48,978 nt of DNA, taken from positions 140,898 to 189,875 of the forward strand of contig CAMPET010000114.1 of the NCBI GenBank assembly GCA_946803715.1. The letters are read 5' to 3'. Shown piece after piece: positions 39,337 to 48,978 of the stretch (the first letter of the stretch is position 1; each line of letters starts with the position of its first letter). Below the pieces are notes generated by a model. The model was given only the letters and a program-made list of their open reading frames with translations. It ran no database searches and was not told the DNA's origin. Source of the stretch: Beroe ovata. Taxonomy: Eukaryota > Ctenophora > Nuda > Beroida > Beroidae. The position numbers and the translations under genes are program-made.

Positions 39337-42300
39337 CAGTCTCAGGGGTTTCCGATTCCTGATCTTGAACCAGGATCGGGTCGTTTGTCATTGTCTTTGT
39401 GTTGGGAGCATCAGAGTCATCCTGTTCAGCTAGAGAGGACAGTGGCACGTTTTCCATACTCCCTGAAAACGGAGAAGAATGTGGATACCATTTGCTAAGC
39501 GAAGAGATCAACGTGTAATTAATCACGACAATCTCTTACCAGCGTCAGGGTGTCTGTCGAGACTGTCGTAAGACGTTGCAGACGACAGGCTAACTCCATC
39601 GGGCGTGTACGAGGCTTGCAGATCGAGGGAGGGATTGTGGAACAGTAGATCAAAGTCTTGGAGTAGACCTAGAGAAAATGGTATGACGAGGACAGTACAG
39701 ACTCTGCCCCCACAATAAAATGTGGCATCGAACCAATTTTGCACGAGGTATCAAGTTTTGAATAGGACAGCTTATCAACGCTGATGATCTGTCGCGATGA
39801 AATTAGATTCTCATGACACGGAGGGGGGGGGCGAGAAATATCTTAGTTACACTCACGTCCGTTGATATGCTCCAGTGCTGATTTCTGTGTCGTATCCGGA
39901 GGGGTGAGGGGATGCTCGGTTGTGAGGAGTACACTCATCCTCCTCTCATCAAACACAGGTTCCTCCTTGACTCTGGGGTCCAGGACATCCGACTCCAGTC
40001 TCAACTTGTCGGGGATCACATCGGGTAGGGTGAAAACCAGGATCTCTTCTTCATAGATGATCTCTTCTGGGTTTGTGGGAGCCTTGCCTTTGCTGGGTGG
40101 TGGAGTGGTTAACGATAGGTTGTGGGTGAAGAGAAAATAGGTTACAGTAAGAATGGAAATTGTGGCCAAATATAAGTCAAAGGATTTTCATAAATTCCCC
40201 AGAAAACTATGAATTACTCAGGTAACATGAACTTACTATGAATTACTATGAATTACTCAGGTAACCATGAACAAACTCACTTCTTAGCCACTGATTCCAC
40301 TTGACGGGAGGATTTACGAGGTCTCCGCTTGTTGAGATGCCGGCACGGTTCACTTGGCAGAAGTGAGAGTGCCGTGGCCAGCATCTCTTTTTCTTCCGGC
40401 TGGAACTTCCCACTCGCCAGCACCTCCATCAGTAGACTTATCTGAGGGGGAGAGGGGCAGTTACACTCCATCTGAGTCATGATACGATGAAAAATCATTT
40501 GTGGCTGTGTGTGTTGGCGAGTACAACTAAGATAATAATCAGGGAGAACAGACAAAATAAGAGAGATGTATACAAAGTGGAGGATGTTCTGTACACAGTA
40601 CGCATGCTTTTCAATGAATATCAAATCAATGTATATTGCTCCAAAGTATACTCTCCATAATCATATAATGTACATTATACAATGCAACCGTGCACCGTAC
40701 ACTGTAGAATGTACATTGTACAATTGTATACATACAATGTAGTGTAGATCTCGTTCTGTAATAAGCACAGCGCTTCTCTGTATGGGAATATCTATAGTTG
40801 GTATGACAGTCGACGAGTAAGGTACATCAACCAACTCTTCCAGTAGCAGTACCATTTCAGACGTCTGAGCGGGTGATAAGGTATTGTGAGCAGATTAACC
40901 AGAGCCGATGAATAGTTGGATTTGTGCCAAAGGATTAACATCAATAAAGATTAAATCTTGACTCAACTTAACATCTGCACTCCAGGAATAACAAACTCAC
41001 ATGATTGCCGATGTAAGGGAGGACAGAGGCATATTTCTGTCTCGCTGACGATGATGGTACACCCAGTTCAGTGAGGAATGCTTCTCGGAACGTGTGTGTG
41101 ACTTGGTACAAGTTGTGTCGAGCTAGATCAACCACCTGTGATATTAGATGCTAATGGAACTTGTTTCGTTGGTCCAACTTCCACGAAAGCGAGTAGTTCA
41201 CAATACTAACTTCCACTTTACTGTTAAGATAAATCTGAGGCTGTAGGAAGGGATAGAATAGCATCCTCGTAAAGAAGAGCTCGCCGAGGAAAATGTTAAT
41301 CTGGGAAATGATGTGTTATCATGGGAAGTTTGAAATTCCTTACAGTAACAGAGGCAAAATTTCATGATTGATGTAAACGGCAGAGATTACGTCATCTTGT
41401 GAAGCGCCTCTGTAAGTCTGGAAGTAGTAGACTATGGAAACTCCTAGCCAACGGAGATAAGGGGGAAATGAGTGGAGGTGTCGACGAATTTGTGTTACCA
41501 TAGCAATCACGTGGGTCGCTATACGCTTCCTGTAGTAATCCACCTGAGATTGAAAGGTTGGATAAGCTAATGAGCCATTTCACTCATATCATGAATAAAT
41601 TGCTTGATATCCGAATAATCTGACCTTGGATTTTACTTTGGCTAAACTTGTAACATCCGGAAATCGTTCTTGGAACTTTCCTTCCTATATTAGGGCTTTT
41701 GGTGAAATTATTTCGTGTTATAAGTGTAAGGGATGCTTGAAAGATGGTCAATGATGGATAGGTTAGACATGAATTTGGGAAAGCAAATTAATGGACAGGC
41801 TCTGTCTGTGTTTCCTCCCTGATTTATTGCTTACATCAACGATGAGGAATTCTGACTCAGCCAAGACATTTAAAACAATGTCCCCCATCAGTTCTCCAAT
41901 GTATACTCTAGTATTGACACTCCATTCTATGTACAACCTAAATGAAGTATTTGTAACTGCTTAAAACAATTGTGAATAGAGCTCAAGTAAAATAAATCAT
42001 TTTCACTGATCAGATTAATCACCTAAAAGAGAGGGACAGAGCTGTTTGGCGGAGAAAGAATGAGGATATAGGGCCTTGGTATTCTGCGATTTGAATCTTT
42101 GCAATATCACCAATTACCCTTACAATCCTTTTCTCATCATTTGGAAGGATTGCAAAACCAAAGAGGGCAGCAAACAGAGAATGAATGAGCTCTGGTAACT
42201 CCTAGAGTATTCAACGTTTCATGACAATGTATGAAAGAATTGTGGCTAGTATTCTGTAGGCAAACCATGATCTCATCTAACCTCTGGTTGTCTCCTCTTG

Positions 42301-42835
42301 GTACTTGAGTCAGTCAAAAATATAACTGCAACAAGGTTTGATTTGTCCCTAAGATACTTTAAGAATGCAGCATATCTGTCTGTTTCTTCACCTATCCTAT
42401 CTCTGGCATCAAAGAACCGAGATTTGTCAAGAGACTGGCTGTATCTGTCAACATCACTGAGCTCCCTGGCATGTTAATCATTATACCAAATGATAGTGAT
42501 GAAATACACAACTTACATTCAGCTCACACCTTGCAATTAGTTCATACCTTGGGTTGGCTTTTTTAGTTCGCAAAGATCTCCATTTATGGTTAATAACCCA
42601 TGCTAATTTATTAACTTTATTTGTTGGAACCTTAAGATCTTCTTGAAGTTTGTTTATCAATTCCTTTTCTGAAATAGGGTTTAAGAGAACCTTTAACATT
42701 ATCAAATGATCAAGTACAACAAAAATTTATGCAAAATAATTAATTTGACAAGATTTGAATGAGCAGTAAGGTACCATGACTTATGAACAGCTTTGTCTGC
42801 CAGAGGTTCTGTTGAATGTTTCTAGTTCGTTCCAT
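39337..42835 (-). CDS. GAPVD1: GAPVD1 / RME-6 / Gapex-5-like protein, N-terminal RasGAP half, 3' truncated
   Basis: Endocytic regulator that in animals combines a RasGAP-like domain with a C-terminal VPS9 domain that activates Rab5. Reverse-strand exons: 42835-42775, 42668-42548, 42465-42282, 42201-42023, 41937-41835, 41684-41625, 41543-41391, 41300-41211, 41135-41001, 40864-40736, 40441-40281, 40092-39857, 39668-39540, 39462-39337. All phases agree; one donor was set at GAC/GTAATC (41391) because the longer frame breaks the match. The start MERTRNIQQNLW leads to EKELINKLQEDL, which parallels the GAPVD1 opening SEKQLIQRLNADV. RasGAP-like parts are FPPYLRWLGVS, INIFLGELFFTRMLFYPFLQP and VVDLARHNLYQV. 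An acidic, proline-rich linker with EEIIYEEEILVFTLPD follows, as in the family. The VPS9 part is not in the window; the gene runs into the satellite at 39243. Divergent from the lectin gene. Confidence 0.9.
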
Positions 42836-44337
42836 AACATCTTGAATGAATCATCAAAAGCTCACAATCAATTGACTTGGTAGAACCTAGTACATGAATA
42901 ATAATAGAATAGAATGATTTCGATAAAATCAAATAATCAGTAAAAACATGATGGAAATGGATTTGAAAGGAAGTGATCATATGACACGTTTGTAGGATTT
43001 TACAATTCCCAAATGTATGATGCGATGTTATCTATCCGCTGTTTCTAACAAGCCTTTTTAGACCTTCGTTACCGCGACCGGATGTTATGTGTTAACTGCA
43101 CTGTGCTGTAGCTGTTTCTTGGGCGCGGCGCGCGCGCCTTCATCGAAGGCCGAAACAATGATAAAGGCGCGCGCCGCAACTTTACCATTTTCATGATTTC
43201 AAAGCGTTATACGTTTATGAATTGAAGTTGTTTTTTTAAACATGCTGCAGTTGAAAATGGAAAAAATTGTTCCTGCGCTGCGTCGCGTGACCCAAATACT
43301 CCGCGCGCGCTGCGCGTCTCCGTCTTTCTAAGACTTTTCAGTTCACTGAGTAGAACAGGGGCGCGCAACATGTGCACAGAAAAAATGCATGTCAATGCAC
43401 CGCGCCGCGCGCTGGCCATTTATAATATTTTATTTTGTAATTGAAGGAGGGTTATTTCTTTGCGATCTTATTTTGCATGGATAGTTGAAAGTGCGAACAT
43501 ATCATTTTATCATTCTATCATGTAATTTCGTGAATTGTTGAAATAAAGAGTTTACTGCAGACCCAGATTTATAGCCTTTGATAAATTGTAACTGCTAGTT
43601 ATGGTAATATAATTGGTGGTTCTTTGTCTGTGAGTACCTGTTTCTATTATAGTATTGTAAATTTGATGACAGATTGACAGAAAGGTTGCACCTAATTATA
43701 CTTGTCAAAAGCTGGGATATCATAAATATGTTCTTATTTGTGTTCAAGATAAAGATCTTATATTTGCTGCAGCACAATTTAGCAGAGGGCCTTGGTCCCT
43801 TTAATGATCTAGGCTGAGTGACAGTCATGAACAAGCTGAGAAGCACTACTATATTCATGGCTGAGGGCTGCAGCCAGTTAAACTACCGATGATATCCTAA
43901 ACTGACGTGGTTAGCTGTGTCTGGTCTCTATGCAGGGCTGATCTATGGTGCCCTAAATCAAGCAGACACCAGGGCTAGAGATATGTTATACTCATTCAGG
44001 CACTACTCAGTATCCATTTGTTTCCTAGTATATTGTCACTATTGCAGTCAAGTGTATCTGTGCAAATTTACTCTGCTCACCTACTTAACACTTCATTATG
44101 AATGGGTGATCATAATATCAATTGACTGGAGTCCGGAAACTTCATTTTGAAATGTCATACCTGGTTTTGACAGTGATTGCATGTAGTTCAGTTTTAAGAG
44201 TAGTGGACTTATGCCCTCATGATGCTGGGTAGCTAAAAATGTTAATCATTGATTGCATTTTCTCATTTACTTTATTCTATTGTTCAACTATATGTTCAAG
44301 GTTCAGAGGCTAAACATTTCTCAACCTTCAGGTTTAG
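42836..44337. other. Divergent promoter region between GAPVD1 and SUEL-lectin gene
   Basis: No exon is recognised. A GC-rich element (43128-43377) lies roughly 290-540 bases upstream of the GAPVD1 start. The remainder is AT-rich. CAG/GTTTAG before the lectin ATG suggests a leader intron. Confidence 0.6.
43128..43377 (-). repeat. GC-rich element, copy 2 (inverted relative to copy 1)
   Basis: 43271-43377 is the reverse complement, with few changes, of 21861-21960 (shared TGACCCAAATACTCCGCGCG and TTCAGTTCACTGAGTAGAAC). The end block CGCGCGCCTTCATCGAAGGC at 43130-43149 matches 22183-22205. The interior differs in length and sequence. Confidence 0.8.
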
Positions 44338-47300
44338 ATGAATTTGTTGATATTATTTCTCATCGGGATTTGCTACTCTGGTGTGACTGGTGAGTCAGGA
44401 CCATGTGGTGTTTTCAAATGTGATCTGTTTTAAACTTATCAACACCACTTATTACAATCAAATTAGAGAAGCAGGGGCCACACTTTGTGGAGATCCTGAA
44501 GAAGAGACTATAATGTCTTGAAACTGTCATTAGATTTGTGGTCAAAAAGTGTGTGGGTTTGATTCAATTGACTTTGTATCACTGTCTACAATGTTCAATC
44601 ATATGTAGCGTGATCTGATTTCTATGCCATGAGTTCAGTTACAATCCGAGGGTATGTCTGCCCACTGTTTAACTAATGCAAGCAAACAGACATAGCTCTC
44701 TACCGGAGTTGTAGTTGGTGCTGACAGCTAGAAGAGTTACTGTGATAGATATGAAATACAATGTATGAGGAAGTTTTAGAACTAATGCTGTGTACACTTG
44801 TTCTATGATTATATTTTGGGCACTATTCAAGCAGTTTGAGTAGGCAACATGAACCTTTGTATTGCTGTAAATAGATAACATTGGGACATTTCAAGTTTTT
44901 CTCTTAACAACATGAAACCGATGTGGTTTCATCAAGTCTTTGATGGATGTAAACTACAATAAATTAGTACCTAGTGTAGTTCAAAATGTAACATCGTACC
45001 GTGCACACACAGTACAAGCACACACACACACACACGCACACAGTATTGCACACTCACATGACCAATACTCAGTACAGTGCATGACAAGCTATTGACATGC
45101 AATCACATGTACACTATTCATGTTGCGACCAACAAAGGGAGATGTGTGTGGGTGTGTGTGTTGTTGTGGACACAAAAATCAGCAGCCAACTGTGCGTGAT
45201 TTTGTGTTAAGATTAGAAATACTAATGTCTAATTGTCACTCATCCTCTTTCATTAGACACGATTTGAAGCTGTTCACTAGCTGTCAGTGAGAATGAAATC
45301 AGCGTTCAAATTAGCAATCAAAATTACAGAGATCCAGGAGTTGTGATGAATCATTATCTTTCATTGCACTGATAATTGCTACAGTGATAGTTAAATCTGG
45401 ATTAGAAAGTATCACACTAGCAATGTTTTGTTCCTCTCATAAAAGGAATAAACCGATCCCATACCTATTCGTTACCTAGCAATATCGGGTAGTAACCAAT
45501 ATAAACTGTTATACTAACTGTAGTCACCACACAGAGCCAGGAATAGTAATTGGTGTTGTTAGATATCATCCTATGTGCTGTGTTTATGCATACACATATT
45601 TCCAAACTGTGAGAAGTTGTGTGCCTGTGCGTGTTTGTCTTGTGTGTATCAGTAATATCCATATTATATGTGGATACTTACTACTGATATCATGTAAGCT
45701 AGTACGAAGACTATAATCCCTTAAATGAGTTGCAAACTGTTACAATTTGTCTCAAACACTCATCTGCGCAATGCGTGTTGAATAATACAACTCAGATTTA
45801 ATCATAGCCTCCACACCTCCTGCATAAGGTTACCCTCACGTGTGTTTATATTGCACAACATAGCTGTTTCTCATCATCAACCAAATGAAGAGAGCTGACT
45901 GATTAGTCAACGCTTTCTGCAGAACCAAATGGAGAGAAAATAGAGACTGTGTGCATAATTGAACAAGATATTGTCTCAACTTGACTACGCTTATTTGGAT
46001 TCATCCAAACTCAATTTTTTATACATCTGAACCACATAACTAACCGAATGAAGCACATTACCTATACTCACATTCTGACCCCATAACTCACTTCTTACCC
46101 TTCACTTTCTAACTCTTCAACGTTACAACCCCTTAACCATTTCCTCAGGAAGTGTGAGCGCCCTGACAGCGGAGAAGCTATGCCAGGGTGACAAGACCAC
46201 TCTATCCTGCCCTGATCACCAGACAGTCCAGATTTACAGGGCTAACTACGGTAGATTCCACCCCGGCAAGGTGAGGAGTGGTGTCAAGATAGGAGTGGTG
46301 TCAAGATAGGAGTGGTGTCTTGATAGCAGTTGTTTCTAGATAGCATAGTGTCAAGATAAGAGTGGTGTCAAGGAAAAAGTTGTGTCGAGAGAGAAGTTGT
46401 GTCAAGATAAGAGTGGTGTTCAGATAGGAGTGGTGTCAAGATAGGAGTTGTGTCAAGATATTAGTGGTGTCCATGTTGTCATTGTTCTAGACGCCGAATG
46501 CCGATTTGAATATGAACGTGGTGTCAGGATCCACAAAGTAATGTGCATTTCTGTACATCCAAATTCCATGGACTCGAGTCGTTATTTCGCGTCGTACGTG
46601 TCGACGTATAATATGGGGAATGTCACACACGCATGCACAATTACACACGCATACACACACGTCACACACCTTAATTCTTGACGCGTCTAACGTCTTCTTT
46701 TCAGTATATTTTTTAGAAAAATACTCGATGATGAATGGTATCAGTAACTTTTTATACACGCAATTATTTGCAAGACTATACTGTAGCGGAATTTCAAATT
46801 TCAGCCATCACCATCTAATTATTTCGATGACATACGTCGAATCTAATCCAAGCTGTAATGACCCCACGTCTTTGATGTATAGCTGACCCCCAGATGCAGA
46901 TTCAATTCCTATCTGCCCCACTCTATACCAACGCTTTTGAACTGAATCCAGTCTTCTAGGTTTGGTAATGGATCCAATAAACTGATTGTCTGTGATGCTC
47001 AACAAGATTTATATTCTGTTTGAGCTGAATATTATTCAGTTTAGTATTATTATCATTGAATATTAATTCGATGATTTGTTACCCGAAATAGAAACCCTCT
47101 GATGATTGTACCAGTGAGGGCTTGTCACCAAAAGTTGTAGATTTGCCTCGGGATTCTGTTCACGAGCAATTCAGAGAGTCTTGCAGAACACTCAATTCAG
47201 GGGTCTCTGCAAAAAAAGCAAGTTTCAATTTCCCAGTCCTCAGAAGACTCCCAGTTAGCGTACTCAGAAAGGTTTTTCGATCCCAATCACATCTAGGAAA

Positions 47301-47677
47301 TGTATAGCTCCACAATTTCTCTACACACCTCTCAATCACCCCTGTTCACCTCCTTATTCACCTCTCACCCCTCCTGCCCCGTGAACCCTGGTCACGTGTC
47401 ACTCACCCCTCCTGACTCCCATGTGCATCCTGCTCACCCTGTCCCTCACCCCTTACTCCTTCCCCTTTGCAGGAGGTGTGTCCACACAAGAGTCTCAAGT
47501 ACTTGCCCACCTACGACTGCATCTCTGACGTCACGGCCGTCCTGGAAGCCCGATGCAACGGTCTGACAGAGTGTGAGGTCAGAGCAACAAACAGGAACTT
47601 TGGAGATCCGTGCCGTGGCGTGTACAAACATCTCGATATCCAGTTCTACTGTGATGATGTGCCCGTTACCACCACAA
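44338..47677 (+). CDS. SUEL (galactose/rhamnose-binding) lectin-domain protein, 5' complete, 3' end not seen
   Basis: Secreted or cell-surface protein with a sea-urchin-egg-lectin type carbohydrate-binding domain, as also found in latrophilins. Exons 44338-44389, 46149-46270 and 47473-47677 join in phase. The first encodes a signal peptide (MNLLILFLIGICYSGVTG). The others give one SUEL domain: KLCQGDKTTLSCPD, IYRANYGRFHPGK, CISDVTAVLEARCNGLTECEV, ATNRNFGDPCRGVYKHLDIQFYC. Cysteine spacing and the NFGDPCxGVYKxL block are diagnostic. Coding stops at a good donor (CAA/GTGAG at 47678) after a Thr-rich VPVTTT stretch, so further exons, perhaps membrane or adhesion modules, lie beyond 48978. Sugar specificity cannot be read. 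Confidence 0.88.
44390..46148 (+). other. First intron of the SUEL-lectin gene
   Basis: AT-rich with a short CA microsatellite near 45019-45045. No other exon or opposite-strand gene is convincing. Confidence 0.6.
46271..46480 (+). repeat. GTGGTGTCAAGATAGGA minisatellite
   Basis: About ten units of roughly 18-20 bp start directly at the lectin exon's donor (46271). They share the GTGGTGTCA core with arrays at 17960, 24895 and 13410. Confidence 0.95.
46481..47472 (+). other. Second intron of the SUEL-lectin gene
   Basis: Follows the minisatellite. It holds a CA-rich patch at 46620-46670 and a CACCCCTCCTG-type pyrimidine-rich repeat region at 47320-47465 before the acceptor. No exon is recognised. 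Confidence 0.6.
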
Positions 47678-48925
47678 GTGAGTTAGTGAGAGAGTGGGTG
47701 AATAGGGAGTGAGTAGGGAGTGAGTTGGGAGTGAGTAGAGTAGTGTGTGCGAAATGTGGATAGGCAGTGAGTAGGGAGGGTATTTGTGTGTGAAATGTGG
47801 GTAGGGAGTGAGTAGGGAAGGTATACGATGTTCAGGGGGGGGGGCAGTTTTGACACATGATAATTGATAGATCAAACTATAGGAGCCAGTCTTGGTCTTT
47901 ATGCTGACAACCTCACGACCACTTGGCATGGTCTTGCAAACAGTGGGGGAACTGGCTTGTTATTTGTTACATTGTATGTAACATATTAAAGCCGCATAAG
48001 TCGGCTAATCAATGAAGTACCGTATTTCCTACCAGACAGCCACAAAGGATCTTGTGTATTGGATAAGCCCTTTGATCAGTCTGCCTCATTGCACACGCCC
48101 AAACACACGCACACACACAGTACACACAACAGATTGTATGTTGTTCATACTCCTTCGAGTAAAGGGATAAGGTATGTTTATGGGAAATTAAGTATTGTAC
48201 ACAAGTGTATGACAGTTAAGTGGCTTCCAACTGAGTGAGAAAGTTGTCTTCTTGACCATATAGTTGAGGAAGTACCTATAAAGTTGCGGCTTCATAACAC
48301 TGGTGGCACAACCTCAAATTGGTGGCACTGGAATTCGGGAACTCTATCATAATCATATAGCAGACAGCTTCTATTCCTCACGATCAAAATAAATCGCATT
48401 AGTTTTTACCATAATTGGTTAAAGTTCGACTATAATGCGATAGCTATTGTCTTCCTCTACTATTACATGTCTTTCATTGAAATATGGTTATTATTAGATA
48501 CGTATTGAATTTGTCAAATCTGCACCTAGACTCAGCAATTTGTCTGGATTTATGATCAAGTGAGCGTGCTGAATAGTGCTTCCTTGAGTAAAGTTATGAG
48601 AACTCGGAGTTCAAAAACCAGATCACTTATTTTGCACCAAATGTATGATCGAAATTGGAAATTGTCACCTTGGTTCGCAATTTTTCACTGTCGCGATATT
48701 GACCTAGCCAGGTCACTCAATCTGTCCAGATATTATAATGTCATGATGTTCAGATCATTCAGTAGTGGAAATGAGTGAGTAAACGACCTCACGGGTATGT
48801 TTACCGCAGGATAAATTGTGGCTAATTGATGAATATACAGCCTTGGAAAATGTGTGTGAACTACTGCAGATACCTATATGCTCTTAGGTTGTACAATACA
48901 CACACACATACACACACACACAAAC

Positions 48926-48958
<33 letters not shown>

Positions 48959-48978
48959 AACACACACAAACAAACAAA
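47678..48978 (+). other. Intron or 3' flank of the SUEL-lectin gene
   Basis: Begins with a GGGAGTGAGTA minisatellite (47697-47820), then AT-rich DNA, and ends in a CA/CAAA microsatellite (48896-48978). No further exon could be supported. Confidence 0.6.

Noticed and set aside
41340-41385. Extension of the GAPVD1 exon to a donor at 41351
   Set aside because: It would end in the wrong phase for the next exon; the donor at 41390 (GAC/GTAATC) keeps the frame and the family match.

Overview
This is nuclear DNA of an animal, most likely an early-branching or other invertebrate. Its genes are cut into many short exons with GT-AG introns, and they encode animal-type importin-4, Cdc42, a GLUT sugar transporter, an ABCA lipid transporter, a GAPVD1/RME-6 endocytic regulator and a SUEL lectin. 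Spacers are AT-leaning, rich in CA/GT microsatellites and minisatellites, with scattered CpG-rich islets. A sponge-like compact genome fits, but the phylum cannot be fixed from this window alone.

Layout. 504-15619 (+): importin-4, N-terminus missing, 23 exons. Its 7.5 kb intron hosts an antisense gene (6159-7137, -) for a small VOPP1/WBP1-like membrane protein. 17057-21244 (-): CDC42, with two alternative last exons 3 kb apart. 23069-25724 (+): the first half of a GLUT-type (SLC2) transporter. 26700-35086 (+): the middle of an ABCA transporter; one of its introns carries an uninterrupted antisense gene (27208-29328, -) that fuses RgpF-like and WbsX-like glycosyltransferase domains behind a Golgi-type signal anchor. 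Both domain families are best known from bacterial polysaccharide loci. 35680-36748 (+): a one-exon SVOP-like MFS transporter fragment. 37579-38776 (+): part of a coiled-coil protein. 39337-42835 (-): the N-terminal RasGAP-like half of GAPVD1. 44338-47677 (+): a secreted or membrane SUEL-lectin protein, 3' end not seen.

Several genes stop abruptly. Most breaks lie at single-N joins (1158, 26611, 36749, 39101) or at arrays of a 172-bp satellite (1-330, 35113-35382, 36750-37345, 39102-39243). The gene order from 25.7 to 39.3 kb may therefore be partly an assembly product. The same GC-rich element (21861-22205 and 43128-43377) occurs between both divergent gene pairs, CDC42/GLUT and GAPVD1/lectin, and could be a shared bidirectional promoter module or a mobile element that prefers promoters. 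A GTGGTGTCA-cored minisatellite recurs in introns across the whole window.
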